A stretch of DNA of 64,000 bases from Alphaproteobacteria bacterium (GTDB lineage: Bacteria > Pseudomonadota > Alphaproteobacteria > Rhodobacterales > Rhodobacteraceae): NCBI GenBank assembly GCA_030431825.1, contig JAUIIJ010000015.1, positions 26,094-90,093 on the forward strand, read 5' to 3'. The notes beneath the pieces are model-generated. The model worked only from the letters and a program-made list of their open reading frames with translations. It was not told the DNA's origin and made no database searches. How positions within the stretch are numbered: the first letter of the stretch is position 1; every line of letters starts with the position of its first letter. Position numbers and translations under genes: made by a program. Shown here one piece after another: positions 18,296 to 27,848 of this stretch.

Positions 18296-20692
18296 ATGAA
18301 ATTCACGCTTTCCTGGTTGAAAGACCATCTGGATACCGAAGCCAGCCTTGACGAGATACTCTATGCCCTGACCGATCTGGGCCTTGAAGTGGAAGAGGTG
18401 ACGAACCCTGCGGCGCGGCTGGCGGATTTTACCCTGGGCAAGGTTGTGCATGCCGAGCAGCACCCCGATGCCGACCGGCTGCGGGTGTGCAAGGTGGCGA
18501 CGGATGAGGGCGAATTGCAGATCATCTGCGGCGCGCCCAACGCACGAGAAGGCATCACGGTGGTTGTCGCCAAGCCCGGCGTCTACGTGCCCGGAATCGA
18601 CACGACCATCGCGGTTGGCAAGATCCGGGGCATCGAGAGCTTCGGAATGATGGCGTCCGAGCGCGAGATGGAGTTGTCAGACGAGCATGACGGCATCATC
18701 GAACTGCCCAGCGGCGAGGTGGGCGACCGGTTCATCGACTGGCTGGCCGAGAACGATCCGGCCAAGGTGGACCCGGTGATCGAGATCGCGATCACGCCCA
18801 ACCGCCCTGATGCGCTCGGGGTCGAAGGCATCGCCCGCGATCTGGCCGCACGCGGACTGGGAACGCTGAAACAGTATGATGTCGAGCCGGTTCCGGGCGA
18901 TTTCCCTTGCCCTGTTCCGGTCAGCATCGACGCGGATACGCTGGACGGTTGCCCGCTCTTTGCCGGGCGCATGATCCGTGGCGTCCGGAACGGCCCCAGC
19001 CCGCAATGGCTTCAGGACCGTCTGCGGGCCGTCGGTCTGCGGCCGATCTCGGCCCTGGTCGACATCACCAACTATTTCACCATTGACCGCAACCGGCCGC
19101 TGCACGTGTTCGACGTGGCGCGGATGAACGGCGGATTGCGGGTGCATCGTGCGACAGGGGGCGAGGGCCTGACGGCGCTGGATGACAAGCAATACACCTT
19201 TGAGCCGGGCGTGATGGTGATTTCCGATGACACCGGACCCGAAAGCATCGCCGGCATCATGGGCGGCGCGGCGACGGGCGTGACCGGAGAAACCGTTGAC
19301 GTGTTCGTCGAGAGCGCGTTCTGGGATCACATCCAGATCGCGCTGGCGGGCCGTGCGCTCAAGATCAATTCCGATGCGCGGTATCGCTTTGAGCGCGGGG
19401 TCGATCCGGCCTTTACCCTGCCCGGTCTGGAACTGGCGACCCAGATGATCCTGGATCTCTGTGGCGGCGAACCTTCCGAGGTTGTCATTGCGGGCGCGGA
19501 GCCCGATCACTCCCGTGCCTACCGGCTTGATACCGACCGGGTGCAGAGCCTTGTGGGCATGAAGATTGACGCCGAGACCCAACGCGCAACCCTGAGCAAG
19601 CTGGGCTTTGTTCTCGACGGAGACATGGCGCAGGTTCCAAGCTGGCGTCCCGACGTGCAGGGCGAGGCCGATCTGGTAGAGGAGGTCGCGCGCGTCGCAT
19701 CGCTGACCGGGCTCGAAGGCCGCCCCCTGCCGCGCCTCACATCGGGCGTGCCCAAGCCGGTGATGACCGTCGCGCAGCGACGGGCGCAGGCGGCGCGCCG
19801 CACCTGCGCGTCGCTCGGCTATAATGAATGTGTCAGCTACTCGTTCATCGACCGGGCCAGCGCCGCGCTGTTTGGCGGCGGTGACGATGCGACCATGCTG
19901 GAAAATCCGATCAGCTCCGAAATGAGCCACATGCGCCCGGCCCTGTTGCCCGGGCTGCTGCAGGCCGCGGCGCGCAACCAGGCGCGGGGTTTCATGGATC
20001 TTGCCCTGTTCGAGGTCGGCCCGGCATTTCACGGCGGCGAGCCGGGCGAGCAGCATAACCTGATAACCGGCCTTCTGGTCGGTCGCACCGGCCCCAAGGA
20101 CGTGCACGGCGCATCGCGCCCGGTTGATCTCTACGATGTCAAGGCCGACGCCGAGGCGGTGCTGGCGGCAATCGGTGCTCCGGCCAAGGTGCAAATCCGG
20201 CGCGGTGCCCGCGAATGGTGGCATCCGGGCCGGCATGGCCAGATTTGCCTGGGGCCGAAAAAGGTGCTCGGGGTGTTCGGGGAACTGCATCCCAGGGTGC
20301 TTGCGGCGATGGATGTCAAGGGGCCCGCGATGGGCTTTACCATCTGGCCTGACGAGGTGCCGCAACCCCGCAAGAGCGGGGCGACGCGCGCGGCGCTGGA
20401 ACTGCGCGATTTGCAGGCGGTCGAACGCGATTTCGCTTTCGTCGTGGATACGGATGTGAATGCGCTCGATCTCGTCAATGCCGCAGCCGGGGCCGACAAG
20501 GCGCTGATCGAGGACGTTCGCGTTTTCGACGAATTCATCGGCGGCAATCTTGGCGAGGGCAAGAAATCCCTCGCGGTGACCGTGCGTCTGCAACCTTCCA
20601 AGACGACCCTGAAAGAAGCCGATATCGAAGCGGTCAGCGCAAAGATCGTCGAGAAAGTGACCAAGGCGACGGGCGGCATCCTGCGGGGATAA
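18296..20692 (+). CDS. pheT: Phenylalanine--tRNA ligase beta subunit
   Basis: 798 residues, full length. It starts MKFTLSWLKDHLDTEASLDEI; an EMAP-II-like tRNA-binding domain spans about residues 40-150 (LGKVVHAEQHPDADRLRVCKV), followed by the B3/B4 editing domain, the B5 domain, the catalytic-like core (RPALLPGLLQAAARNQ) and a C-terminal FDX-ACB anticodon-binding domain (LELRDLQAVERDFAFVVD). It charges tRNA-Phe with the alpha subunit; pheS is not adjacent upstream or downstream, so the two genes are separated here. Confidence 0.97.
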   Translation: MKFTLSWLKDHLDTEASLDEILYALTDLGLEVEEVTNPAARLADFTLGKVVHAEQHPDADRLRVCKVATDEGELQIICGAPNAREGITVVVAKPGVYVPGIDTTIAVGKIRGIESFGMMASEREMELSDEHDGIIELPSGEVGDRFIDWLAENDPAKVDPVIEIAITPNRPDALGVEGIARDLAARGLGTLKQYDVEPVPGDFPCPVPVSIDADTLDGCPLFAGRMIRGVRNGPSPQWLQDRLRAVGLRPISALVDITNYFTIDRNRPLHVFDVARMNGGLRVHRATGGEGLTALDDKQYTFEPGVMVISDDTGPESIAGIMGGAATGVTGETVDVFVESAFWDHIQIALAGRALKINSDARYRFERGVDPAFTLPGLELATQMILDLCGGEPSEVVIAGAEPDHSRAYRLDTDRVQSLVGMKIDAETQRATLSKLGFVLDGDMAQVPSWRPDVQGEADLVEEVARVASLTGLEGRPLPRLTSGVPKPVMTVAQRRAQAARRTCASLGYNECVSYSFIDRASAALFGGGDDATMLENPISSEMSHMRPALLPGLLQAAARNQARGFMDLALFEVGPAFHGGEPGEQHNLITGLLVGRTGPKDVHGASRPVDLYDVKADAEAVLAAIGAPAKVQIRRGAREWWHPGRHGQICLGPKKVLGVFGELHPRVLAAMDVKGPAMGFTIWPDEVPQPRKSGATRAALELRDLQAVERDFAFVVDTDVNALDLVNAAAGADKALIEDVRVFDEFIGGNLGEGKKSLAVTVRLQPSKTTLKEADIEAVSAKIVEKVTKATGGILRG

Positions 20693-20951
20693 CGAGCCGG
20701 AACCGATCCTGGCGGGCGGGGGGCGGCTCTCCCGTTCGCGGCGGGTGCCGCAATAGACTTCACCGGGGCAAGTTGCGACTTTGACGGTGGCGACTCTCGG
20801 GGCGGCGATCTCTCGCAAATGGGCAAACGGCACAGTTTCGTTTGGCGGCAATTCTTGTTGGTGTTTCCGGCAATCACATGACCGTTGGTGCGGATCGACG
20901 AGATCGGCTGCGGCCTGAGTCAGCCTGTCTTTCTCACCTGGGCGCTCTTTC

Positions 20952-21050
20952 GTGCCCCCCCGCCCGACCTTCGGCATTATCCGCTCGGTCAAATGGCTCG
21001 CCGATCCGGTGCCGTCAGGCCAGGTCGTCTGCTATCGCAACGCCCCCTGA
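20952..21050 (+). CDS. Possible small protein of 32 residues
   Basis: The GTG-initiated frame encodes a peptide containing FGIIRSVKWLADPVPSG. Third codon positions are almost all G or C in the middle and end, as in the neighbouring genes, and the frame ends exactly in a GC-rich hairpin that could be its terminator. There is no clear ribosome binding site and no homology I recognise. It may also be the tail of a decayed longer gene, since the frame stays open back to about 20919. Confidence 0.25.
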   Translation: MPPRPTFGIIRSVKWLADPVPSGQVVCYRNAP

Positions 21051-21127
21051 CCCGGGGGGTGTGCAGCAGGCCCATCAGACGTGAAATCCGGTCGGTTCGG
21101 ATAATCGCGTTGATTGTCGCCGGAAAG

Positions 21128-21142
21128 CTGCGCTAGGAACAA
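21128..21142 (+). promoter_or_regulatory. 15-bp element upstream of psd, identical to that of ribA
   Basis: CTGCGCTAGGAACAA, 28 nt before the psd ATG, with TTGATT 18 nt upstream of TAGGAA as a possible -35. The same 15 bp precede ribA on the other strand at 15037-15051. Confidence 0.35.
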
Positions 21143-21170
21143 TAATCAGTGAAAGGGCGTCTGATCACAC

Positions 21171-21863
21171 ATGACCATGCTTGGCACCTTTATAAAACCC
21201 ATGCATCGCGAGGGTATCCCCTTCGTCGCGGGGTTTGCCATCATATCACTCCTGCTGTTCCTGATCCTCGAACCACTGGGCTGGATCGGTGCGGGGCTCA
21301 CGGTATGGTGCTATTATTTCTTTCGCGATCCCAAACGCACCACCCCGATCCGTGACGGATTGTTCGTGAGTCCGGCCGACGGGGTTGTATCTCTTATCGA
21401 ACCGGCGGTTCCGCCTGCGGAACTGGGCATGCCGGATGCACCGCTGACGCGGGTCAGCGTGTTCATGAACGTGTTCAATTGCCACGTGAACCGGGTGCCG
21501 ATCGCAGGGCATATCGCGGCGGTGGCCTATCGCCCGGGCAAGTTCCTGAACGCGTCTCTGGACAAGGCCAGCGTAGACAACGAGCGCAACAGCCTGTGTA
21601 TCGAAATGGCCGATGGGCGGCAGATCGCCGTGGTTCAGATCGCCGGTCTGGTCGCCCGCCGCATCGTCTGTTTCGTGGACGAGGGCCAACAGATGATGAC
21701 CGGCGAGCGATTTGGCCTGATCCGGTTCGGCTCGCGCGTCGATGTCTATTTGCCCGATGGTGTTTCACCACTGGTGAGTGTCGGACAATCGATGGTCGCC
21801 GGTGAAACCGTGCTCGCGGATCTGACCTCGGAAGAGGCTCCGCGCAGCGGGCGGACGGCCTGA
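21171..21863 (+). CDS. psd: Phosphatidylserine decarboxylase (small form)
   Basis: 230 residues, the short PSD-A type. N-terminal hydrophobic segment ([23 protein letters not shown]), then [23 protein letters not shown] with the conserved histidine, and the self-cleavage site [10 protein letters not shown], where the serine becomes the pyruvoyl group. It makes phosphatidylethanolamine from phosphatidylserine at the inner membrane. The next gene, pssA, starts 2 nt after the stop and makes its substrate, so the two form a PE-synthesis operon. Confidence 0.95.
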   Translation: MTMLGTFIKPMHREGIPFVAGFAIISLLLFLILEPLGWIGAGLTVWCYYFFRDPKRTTPIRDGLFVSPADGVVSLIEPAVPPAELGMPDAPLTRVSVFMNVFNCHVNRVPIAGHIAAVAYRPGKFLNASLDKASVDNERNSLCIEMADGRQIAVVQIAGLVARRIVCFVDEGQQMMTGERFGLIRFGSRVDVYLPDGVSPLVSVGQSMVAGETVLADLTSEEAPRSGRTA

Positions 21864-21865
21864 CC

Positions 21866-22612
21866 ATGAGCGGGAACCGGCAAACCCAACGTCCGGATAT
21901 GCCGCTGGTCACATTGCTGCCCAACGCGGTAACGATCATCGCGCTCTGTGCCGGGCTGACCGCGATCAGGATGGGCTTCAACAGCCAGTTCAGGGGCGCC
22001 GTGATCATGATCCTGGTCGCCTGTGTGCTGGATGGCATGGATGGCAGGCTGGCGCGGCTTTTGCGTTCGGAATCGCCGATGGGGGCGGAACTGGATTCGC
22101 TGGCTGACGCGGTCAATTTCGGAGTGGCGCCTGCGCTTGTGGTCTATGCATTCGCGATGCAGGACGCTACCGGGGCGGGCTGGATCGCGGTACTGGTCTA
22201 CGCGGTGAGCTGCGTGATGCGCCTCGCGCGGTTCAATCTCGACAGCAAATCCGAAACCGCCACACCCTCGGGGGGCCGATTTGTCGGGGTTCCGGCCCCT
22301 GCAGGGGCATTTCTGGTGCTGTTACCCCTGTTCCTGTCTTTTCAGGCTGGCGACCCCGGATTCGTGTCGCCGGTCATCGTGGGTTGTTACATGATCGCGG
22401 TAGGCATGCTGATGATCAGCCGGATCCCCACCTATTCGTTCAAGAAGACCCGTGTCGCCCGCAAGAGCGTGAAATTCCTGCTGATCGGCTTCGTCTTTCT
22501 TGCTGCGGCCCTGCTCACACAGCCCTGGCTGACATTGATCGCGTTCGAACTGGCCTACGTCGTCAGCATCTTCTGGACGTGGTATACCCGTGAGACCGGT
22601 CAGGCGCTCTAG
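21866..22612 (+). CDS. pssA: CDP-diacylglycerol--serine O-phosphatidyltransferase
   Basis: 248 residues with about eight membrane segments. The CDP-alcohol phosphotransferase motif DG-x2-AR-x8-G-x3-D-x3-D is complete in LDGMDGRLARLLRSESPMG followed by AELDSLAD. It makes phosphatidylserine from CDP-diacylglycerol and serine, the substrate of the decarboxylase encoded 2 nt upstream. It belongs to the membrane type II enzyme found in alphaproteobacteria and Bacillus, not the E. coli type. Confidence 0.95.
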   Translation: MSGNRQTQRPDMPLVTLLPNAVTIIALCAGLTAIRMGFNSQFRGAVIMILVACVLDGMDGRLARLLRSESPMGAELDSLADAVNFGVAPALVVYAFAMQDATGAGWIAVLVYAVSCVMRLARFNLDSKSETATPSGGRFVGVPAPAGAFLVLLPLFLSFQAGDPGFVSPVIVGCYMIAVGMLMISRIPTYSFKKTRVARKSVKFLLIGFVFLAAALLTQPWLTLIAFELAYVVSIFWTWYTRETGQAL

Positions 22613-22717
22613 CGCGGTTGCGCATCAAAAAGCAGCGAATGTGCGCGTGTGCAGGTGGACATCGCCGAAATCAGCCTCACATTGGGTCGCAAACACCACG
22701 CAGGAGAGATGCAGGAC

Positions 22718-23596
22718 ATGACCGACAACAGCGAATATACCCCCCCGCGCGTATGGACATGGGACTCGGAAAATGGCGGGCGTTTCGCCAGCGTCAACCG
22801 GCCGATTGCCGGACCGACCCATGACAAGGACCTGCAGGTGGGCCAGCACCCGTTCCAGCTTTATTCGCTGGCCACCCCGAACGGGGTCAAGGTGACGGTG
22901 ATGTTCGAGGAGCTGCTCGCCGCCGGTCATGCGGATGCGGAATATGACGCCTGGCTGATCAACATCGGGGAGGGCGATCAGTTCGGCAGCGGGTTTGTCT
23001 CGGTCAACCCGAACTCCAAGATTCCGGCGATGATGGATCACACGACCACACCGCCGACCCGCGTATTCGAAAGCGCCGCGATCCTGTTGCATCTCGCAGA
23101 AAAGTTTGGCGCCTTCCTGCCCGCCGATCCCGCCAATCGCCCCGAAATGCTGTCATGGTTGTTCTGGCAGATTGGCAGCGCACCCTATCTGGGCGGCGGG
23201 TTCGGTCATTTCTACGCCTATGCGCCGGTCAAGATGGAATATCCGATCAACCGTTTTGCGATGGAGACCAAGCGCCAGCTCGATGTTCTGGACCGCCGCC
23301 TGTCCGAGAGCACCTATCTCGCGGGCGAAGAGTACACGATTGCCGATATCGCCAACTGGGCATGGTACGGGCAACTGGTTCTGGGTCGTCTCTATGACGC
23401 CGCCGAGTTCCTTGACGTGGAGAGCTATTCGAACGTCCTGCGTTGGGCCCAGGCAATCGACGCAAGGCCGGCGGTGCAGCGTGGTCGCATGGTCAACCGC
23501 GCCTCGGGAGATCCCCGGATGCAATTGCATGAACGCCATGATGCAGCCGATTTCGAAACCCGCACGCAGGACAAGATCGGCGACGCCGCCGAATGA
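22718..23596 (+). CDS. yghU: Glutathione-dependent disulfide-bond oxidoreductase YghU
   Basis: 292 residues from MTDNSEYTPPRVWTWDSENGG, colinear with E. coli YghU throughout: NRPIAGPTHDKDLQVGQHP, LYSLATPNGVKVT, VNPNSKIPAM, GGGFGHFYAYAPVKMEYPINRF, and the tail LHERHDAADFETRTQDK. Nu-class glutathione transferases of this kind bind two glutathione molecules and reduce disulfides. The ATG at 22718 is chosen by alignment to YghU and has AGGAG 11 nt upstream; an ATG at 22709 lies too close to that AGGAG. The frame continues upstream to 22649 without support. Confidence 0.93.
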   Translation: MTDNSEYTPPRVWTWDSENGGRFASVNRPIAGPTHDKDLQVGQHPFQLYSLATPNGVKVTVMFEELLAAGHADAEYDAWLINIGEGDQFGSGFVSVNPNSKIPAMMDHTTTPPTRVFESAAILLHLAEKFGAFLPADPANRPEMLSWLFWQIGSAPYLGGGFGHFYAYAPVKMEYPINRFAMETKRQLDVLDRRLSESTYLAGEEYTIADIANWAWYGQLVLGRLYDAAEFLDVESYSNVLRWAQAIDARPAVQRGRMVNRASGDPRMQLHERHDAADFETRTQDKIGDAAE

Positions 23597-23607
23597 CAGG
23601 CCCGATG

Positions 23608-23633
23608 CCGGGTGGCTCCCACGGGCCGCCCGG
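23608..23633. terminator. Hairpin between convergent yghU and panC
   Basis: Arms CCGGGTGGC and GCCGCCCGG pair over 9 bp with one wobble and an 8-nt loop, in the 45-bp space between the two convergent stops. It could terminate both transcripts. Confidence 0.5.
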
Positions 23634-23641
23634 CGCGCAGA

Positions 23642-24481
23642 TCAATCGATTCCGATATTGTCGATCAGCCGCACACCGTCCAGCCACACCGCAACAAAGA
23701 GCCGCGCCGGGGCGCCGGTATCCCGCACCGGGGCCAGGTCCCGCTCGCGGCGCATTTCCAGATAGTCGATGGGGCCAAGCCCATGCTCCAGCAGTTCGGA
23801 ACGGGCCTGATCAAGCACCTGTTCCACGTCCTGCCCCGCCGTGATTGCGCCGGCGGCGGCGGACAGGGTCGCGTAGATGATGCTGGCCTTTTGTCGCGCC
23901 GCATCGTCAAGGCGCAGGTTCCGCGAGGATAGTGCCAGTCCGGACTCCTCGCGCACCGTCGGACAGGGCACGATTTCGCAATCCAGATCCAGATCCTCTG
24001 CCACCCGCCGCACGACCTGCACTTGCTGATAGTCCTTTTCTCCGAAAAACGCGAAATCCGCTTCGGTCTGACGCAGCAGCTTGGCCACGACGGTTGCAAC
24101 CCCGTCGAAATGCCCCGGTCGCGTCGCACCGCACAGCCCATCACTGACACCACTGACCGAAATAGTGGTGGCGAACCCATCCGGATACATCTCGGCCCCA
24201 TCGGGAACATAGAGCACGTCGATGTCGTAGGGGGCGAGTTTGCGCGCATCGGAGTCTTCGGTGCGGGGATATTTCTCGAGATCCTCGGGATTGTTGAACT
24301 GCTTTGGGTTCACGAACAGCGTCACGATCACCCGGTCCGTCCGTTCGCAGGCGGCCGCGACCAGACTCAGATGCCCGTCGTGCAGGGCCCCCATCGTCGG
24401 GACAACCCCGATGCTCTCGCCCGCCAGCCGCCAGCTACGGGTCAATGCACGCAGGTCCGGCTTGCGGCGGACGATCTTCAT
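23642..24481 (-). CDS. panC: Pantoate--beta-alanine ligase
   Basis: 279 residues. [15 protein letters not shown] contains the HxGH nucleotide-binding motif; [28 protein letters not shown] and the late [13 protein letters not shown] motif are standard for pantothenate synthetase. It joins pantoate and beta-alanine with ATP in coenzyme A synthesis. The ATG overlaps the panB stop by 4 nt. Confidence 0.97.
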   Translation of the reverse strand: MKIVRRKPDLRALTRSWRLAGESIGVVPTMGALHDGHLSLVAAACERTDRVIVTLFVNPKQFNNPEDLEKYPRTEDSDARKLAPYDIDVLYVPDGAEMYPDGFATTISVSGVSDGLCGATRPGHFDGVATVVAKLLRQTEADFAFFGEKDYQQVQVVRRVAEDLDLDCEIVPCPTVREESGLALSSRNLRLDDAARQKASIIYATLSAAAGAITAGQDVEQVLDQARSELLEHGLGPIDYLEMRRERDLAPVRDTGAPARLFVAVWLDGVRLIDNIGID

Positions 24482-25305
24482 GTCTGGTTGTCCTTGTCGA
24501 CGAAAATGTGTTCGGGGGCCGGAAAACTGCGCGCACGGACCTCGCTGGCATAATGCTGCACCGCCTTGCCGGCGTCGGCGGCAAGATGGCCATAGCGCTT
24601 GACGAATTTCGGCTTGAACGCGTCAAACAGCCCGAGCATGTCGTCGATCACCAGTATCTGGCCATCGCACCCTGCCGATGCACCAATTCCGACGGTGGGA
24701 ATGTCGATGGCCGCGGTGATCTCGTCGGCCAGCGCGGCGGGCACTTTTTCCAACACGACAGAGAACGCACCGGCCCCGGCGATGGCTGCCGCGTCGTCAA
24801 GTATCCTTTGCCGGTCATCTCCCTTGCCCTGCACGGTATACCCGCCGAGCGCGTTGACCGATTGCGGGGTCAGACCGATATGCGCCATGACCGGAATGCC
24901 CCGGTCGACAAGGAAACGGATCGTGTCCGCCATGTGTTTGCCACCTTCGAGCTTGACCGCACCCGCCCCGGTTTCCGCCATGATCCGGACCGCGTTGCGC
25001 AATGCCTGTTCGGGGCTTTCCTCATAGCTGCCAAAGGGCATGTCGACGACCATCAACGCCCGCTTCAGGCCGCGCGCCACCGCCTTGCCGTGCAGTATCA
25101 TCATCTCCATTGTCACCGACAGGGTTGATGGCAGCCCGTGCAGAACCATGCCGACACTGTCTCCGACCAGAACGAGATCGCATTCGGTGTCTGCAATCCG
25201 GGCAATCGGCGTCGTGTAGGCGGTCAGGCAGACCAGCGGCTCACCACCCTTTCGTGCGCGGATGTCGCTGGCCCCGAGGGACTTGACCGGTGGTGTGTGG
25301 CTCAC
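24478..25305 (-). CDS. panB: 3-methyl-2-oxobutanoate hydroxymethyltransferase
   Basis: 275 residues. [40 protein letters not shown] and [10 protein letters not shown] are signature stretches of ketopantoate hydroxymethyltransferase, including the metal-binding aspartate and glutamate. It makes ketopantoate from ketoisovalerate and methylene-tetrahydrofolate. First gene of the panB-panC operon; panD and panE are not in the window. Confidence 0.97.
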   Translation of the reverse strand: MSHTPPVKSLGASDIRARKGGEPLVCLTAYTTPIARIADTECDLVLVGDSVGMVLHGLPSTLSVTMEMMILHGKAVARGLKRALMVVDMPFGSYEESPEQALRNAVRIMAETGAGAVKLEGGKHMADTIRFLVDRGIPVMAHIGLTPQSVNALGGYTVQGKGDDRQRILDDAAAIAGAGAFSVVLEKVPAALADEITAAIDIPTVGIGASAGCDGQILVIDDMLGLFDAFKPKFVKRYGHLAADAGKAVQHYASEVRARSFPAPEHIFVDKDNQT

Positions 25306-25508
25306 TTTCCTGCCTCCATCTTACCTCGCGTCAATCTGATACGTCGCGCGGCGTGCGGTTGCAACCGGAGTGCGCGCAACGGGACCATCGGAACCGTGCC
25401 AGGCACGCTTGCGCTGCAATGCCTCGCGAAGGCCAAAACCGCAAGTTCCGGGTCGCATCGGGGTTGGCCATAACCTAGCTTGGGACAAGAGAGACAGGAT
25501 GACAGGTC

Positions 25509-26357
25509 ATGAACGTGCAAATTCCGGAAGACGGCTATCATTTCAACGTCATGCGGCGGGCGATCGAATTGATCGACGAGGGCGGCGAGACCCAGACGCT
25601 CGATCAGTTGGCCGCGCGGATGGACATGAGCCCAGCGCATTTCCAGCGCCTGTTCTCCCGGTGGGTCGGCGTATCGCCCAAACGCTATCAGCAATACCTG
25701 ACACTGAGCCACGCCAGGACCCTGCTGCGCGAACGATTCACCACGCTCGAAGCCAGCCACAGCATCGGCCTGTCGGGATCGGGTCGTCTGCATGACCTGT
25801 TCCTGCGGTGGGAAGCGATGAGCCCCGGCGCGTTCGCGGCCAAGGGAGCGGGATTGACGATTTCCTGGGGCTGGTTTGACAGCCCGTTTGGCCCGGCCCT
25901 GGTGATGGGCACGAACAAGGGCATCTGCGGTCTGGGATTTTCATCCGAAACCGGCGAGGCCGCAGCGATGGAGGATCTGGCAGGACGGTGGCCGCTCGCC
26001 GATTTCGTCGAGAACCCCGAAGCCCTGCGCCCCTGGGTGCGTACCGCCTTCGGGGCGCAGCCATCGGATCACAAGGCACCGCTCTTCCTGATCGGGGCGC
26101 CGTTCCAGATCAAGGTGTGGGAAGCGTTGCTGACGATTCCGTCGGGCCATGTCACCACATACTCCGAAATCGCCGGGTCCATCGGCCATCCCAAGGCGGT
26201 TCGCGCCGTCGGTACGGCGGTCGGGCGCAATCCGGTCAGCTGGCTGATCCCCTGTCACCGTGCCCTGCGCAAATCCGGGGGGCTCGGCGGGTATCACTGG
26301 GGACTTCCCGTCAAGCGGGCACTTCTCGCCTATGAATCTGCCCGCGCGGACGCCTGA
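25509..26357 (+). CDS. AraC-like domain fused to O6-methylguanine-DNA methyltransferase
   Basis: 282 residues. An AraC-type helix-turn-helix covers about residues 10-105 (LDQLAARMDMSPAHFQRLFSRWVGVSPKRYQQYL), followed by a methyltransferase domain with the acceptor cysteine in LIPCHRALRKSGGLGGYHWG near residue 248. This is Ada-like but lacks the N-terminal zinc domain that repairs methylphosphotriesters and triggers Ada activation. So it should repair O6-methylguanine directly; whether the AraC domain still regulates genes is open. Confidence 0.92.
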   Translation: MNVQIPEDGYHFNVMRRAIELIDEGGETQTLDQLAARMDMSPAHFQRLFSRWVGVSPKRYQQYLTLSHARTLLRERFTTLEASHSIGLSGSGRLHDLFLRWEAMSPGAFAAKGAGLTISWGWFDSPFGPALVMGTNKGICGLGFSSETGEAAAMEDLAGRWPLADFVENPEALRPWVRTAFGAQPSDHKAPLFLIGAPFQIKVWEALLTIPSGHVTTYSEIAGSIGHPKAVRAVGTAVGRNPVSWLIPCHRALRKSGGLGGYHWGLPVKRALLAYESARADA

Positions 26358-26483
26358 CGCACCCTTCCCGGCGACATTCTGCCGGAACTCTCGATAATGT
26401 GCCTTGAGGCCCGGCTGCCGGATCATGCTATAGTGCGCGCAACCAGCCCCGGCGGAACGGGGCGCGAGCATAAGGTACATAAA

Positions 26484-27143
26484 ATGTCTTCCAAGTACGT
26501 GATCGCTGCGGCGCTGACCGTTTCTGTGGGCCTGAGCGCCTGTAACGATCCGGCGACGCTGGGCGGTGAACCCGATCCGAATGCCAAGGCCAAGCAAGGT
26601 GCGCTTCTCGGTGCTGCGGTCGGTGTTGGCGTGTCCGCTCTTACCGGTGGCGAAGGCGGCAATCTGCTGCTTGGTGCGGCGGCAGGAGCGGCAGCGGGTG
26701 GCATCATCGGCAACGAACTGGACAAGCAGGCCGCCGAACTGCGCGCGAACCTGGCCAATGACGGCATCACCATCACCAATGCCGGCGACCGCCTGATCGT
26801 CACCCTGCCACAGGACATCACCTTTGCCACCGACAGCGCCGAGGTCACCCCGTCGCTGCGCGCCGATATCGGCCGGGTGGCCCAGAACCTGTTGCGCTAT
26901 CCCGACAGCAATGTGCAGGTGATCGGCCATACCGACAGCACGGGCGACGCAACCTATAATCTCGGTCTGTCCCTGCGTCGTGCCAATTCGGTGGCGAATA
27001 TCCTGCAAAGCGGCGGTGTCAGCCCGGCGCGCATCAACACCTTTGGCGAGGGAGAGGAAAAGCCGCTTGCCTCGAACCTGACCCCCGAAGGCCGTGCGCA
27101 GAACCGGCGCGTCGAAATCGTGGTGATCCCGAGAAACTCCTGA
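26484..27143 (+). CDS. OmpA-family lipoprotein with glycine zipper
   Basis: 219 residues from the ATG at 26484. A lipoprotein signal ends LSAC with the lipid-bearing cysteine at residue 20. A glycine-zipper stretch (LLGAAVGVGVSALTGG, LLLGAAAGAAAGGIIGNELDKQ) follows, then a C-terminal OmpA peptidoglycan-binding domain with VIGHTDSTGDATYNLGLSLRRA and NRRVEIVV. It would tether the outer membrane to the cell wall. The architecture is that of YiaD-type proteins. Confidence 0.9.
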   Translation: MSSKYVIAAALTVSVGLSACNDPATLGGEPDPNAKAKQGALLGAAVGVGVSALTGGEGGNLLLGAAAGAAAGGIIGNELDKQAAELRANLANDGITITNAGDRLIVTLPQDITFATDSAEVTPSLRADIGRVAQNLLRYPDSNVQVIGHTDSTGDATYNLGLSLRRANSVANILQSGGVSPARINTFGEGEEKPLASNLTPEGRAQNRRVEIVVIPRNS

Positions 27144-27161
27144 AGATGACCTGCCGCATAT

Positions 27162-27180
27162 GCGCGGATGCGATCCGCGC
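27162..27180. terminator. Hairpin after the OmpA-family gene
   Basis: A perfect 8-bp stem GCGCGGAT/ATCCGCGC with a 3-nt loop starts 18 bp after the stop. No T-run follows. Confidence 0.5.
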
Positions 27181-27269
27181 GGCGTGAAACGGGCCCGTAG
27201 CGCGGCGGATGACGTTTCGGCACAGGACGACGCACGCGGATTCATCTTGCAGTGAGGACAGCAGCGACC

Positions 27270-27812
27270 ATGACACAGCCAATTCTTCTCGGACTTTCCG
27301 GGTCCTTGCGGGCCGACTCGACAAACACCAGGCTGATCCGCAAGGCCGCGCGCCTCTTTGGGCCCTGCGAGCTTGACCTGGGCAACCTGCGACTGCCGCT
27401 TTACGATGGCGATATCGAGGAAGGTCCGGGCATTCCCGACGAGGTACAGACGCTTGCAGACCAGATTGCGGCGGCGGATGCCGTGGTGATTTCGACGCCG
27501 GAATACAACAAGGCGCCGTCAGGTGTGCTCAAGAACGCGCTGGACTGGGTCAGCCGGACGCGCGGCAAGCCTTGGCAGGGCAAACCGGTCGCCGTGATGT
27601 CCGCGGCTTCGGGACGGTCGGGGGGCGAACGCTCGCAATCCATCCTGCGCGCAATGCTCGTGGCGTTTCAGCCGCGGGTGTTGCAAGGTCCCGAGTTTCA
27701 TCTGGCCGATTCCCGCAACCAGTTTGACGACAGCGGGCGGCTCAAGGGCGAATTGTACCGCGAGACGTTGCAGGCGCTGATGGACAAGTTGCGGGCCGAA
27801 ATCGACCGATAG
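27270..27812 (+). CDS. NAD(P)H-dependent FMN reductase
   Basis: 180 residues from the ATG at 27270; a GTG at 27252 in frame is less likely. GLSGSLRADSTNTRLIRKA is the flavodoxin-like phosphate-binding start, and STPEYNKAPSGVLKNALDWVSR and MSAASGRSGGERSQ are typical of the ArsH/ChrR/YieF-type flavin reductases. Physiological substrate (quinone, FMN, metal) cannot be told. Confidence 0.88.
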   Translation: MTQPILLGLSGSLRADSTNTRLIRKAARLFGPCELDLGNLRLPLYDGDIEEGPGIPDEVQTLADQIAAADAVVISTPEYNKAPSGVLKNALDWVSRTRGKPWQGKPVAVMSAASGRSGGERSQSILRAMLVAFQPRVLQGPEFHLADSRNQFDDSGRLKGELYRETLQALMDKLRAEIDR

Positions 27813-27848
27813 GCGCATCCCGCGCGGTCCGGACAGGCCCGTACCGGA

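Larger units (their letters stand above)
20693..21170. other. 478-bp gap between pheT and psd
   Basis: No tRNA or recognised gene is visible. A short open frame on the plus strand, GTG 20952 to TGA 21050, has the GC-rich third positions of a coding sequence and encodes 32 residues ending VVCYRNAP. A CCCCC/GGGGG hairpin around 21043-21058 overlaps its stop. The psd promoter element is at 21128. The longer open frames here show no domain that I recognise. Confidence 0.4.

Noticed and set aside
18677..20992. Very long open frame (771 codons) opposite pheT
   Set aside because: Antisense shadow of a high-GC gene; its sequence is rich in Arg, His and Gln and has no domain, whereas pheT is certain.
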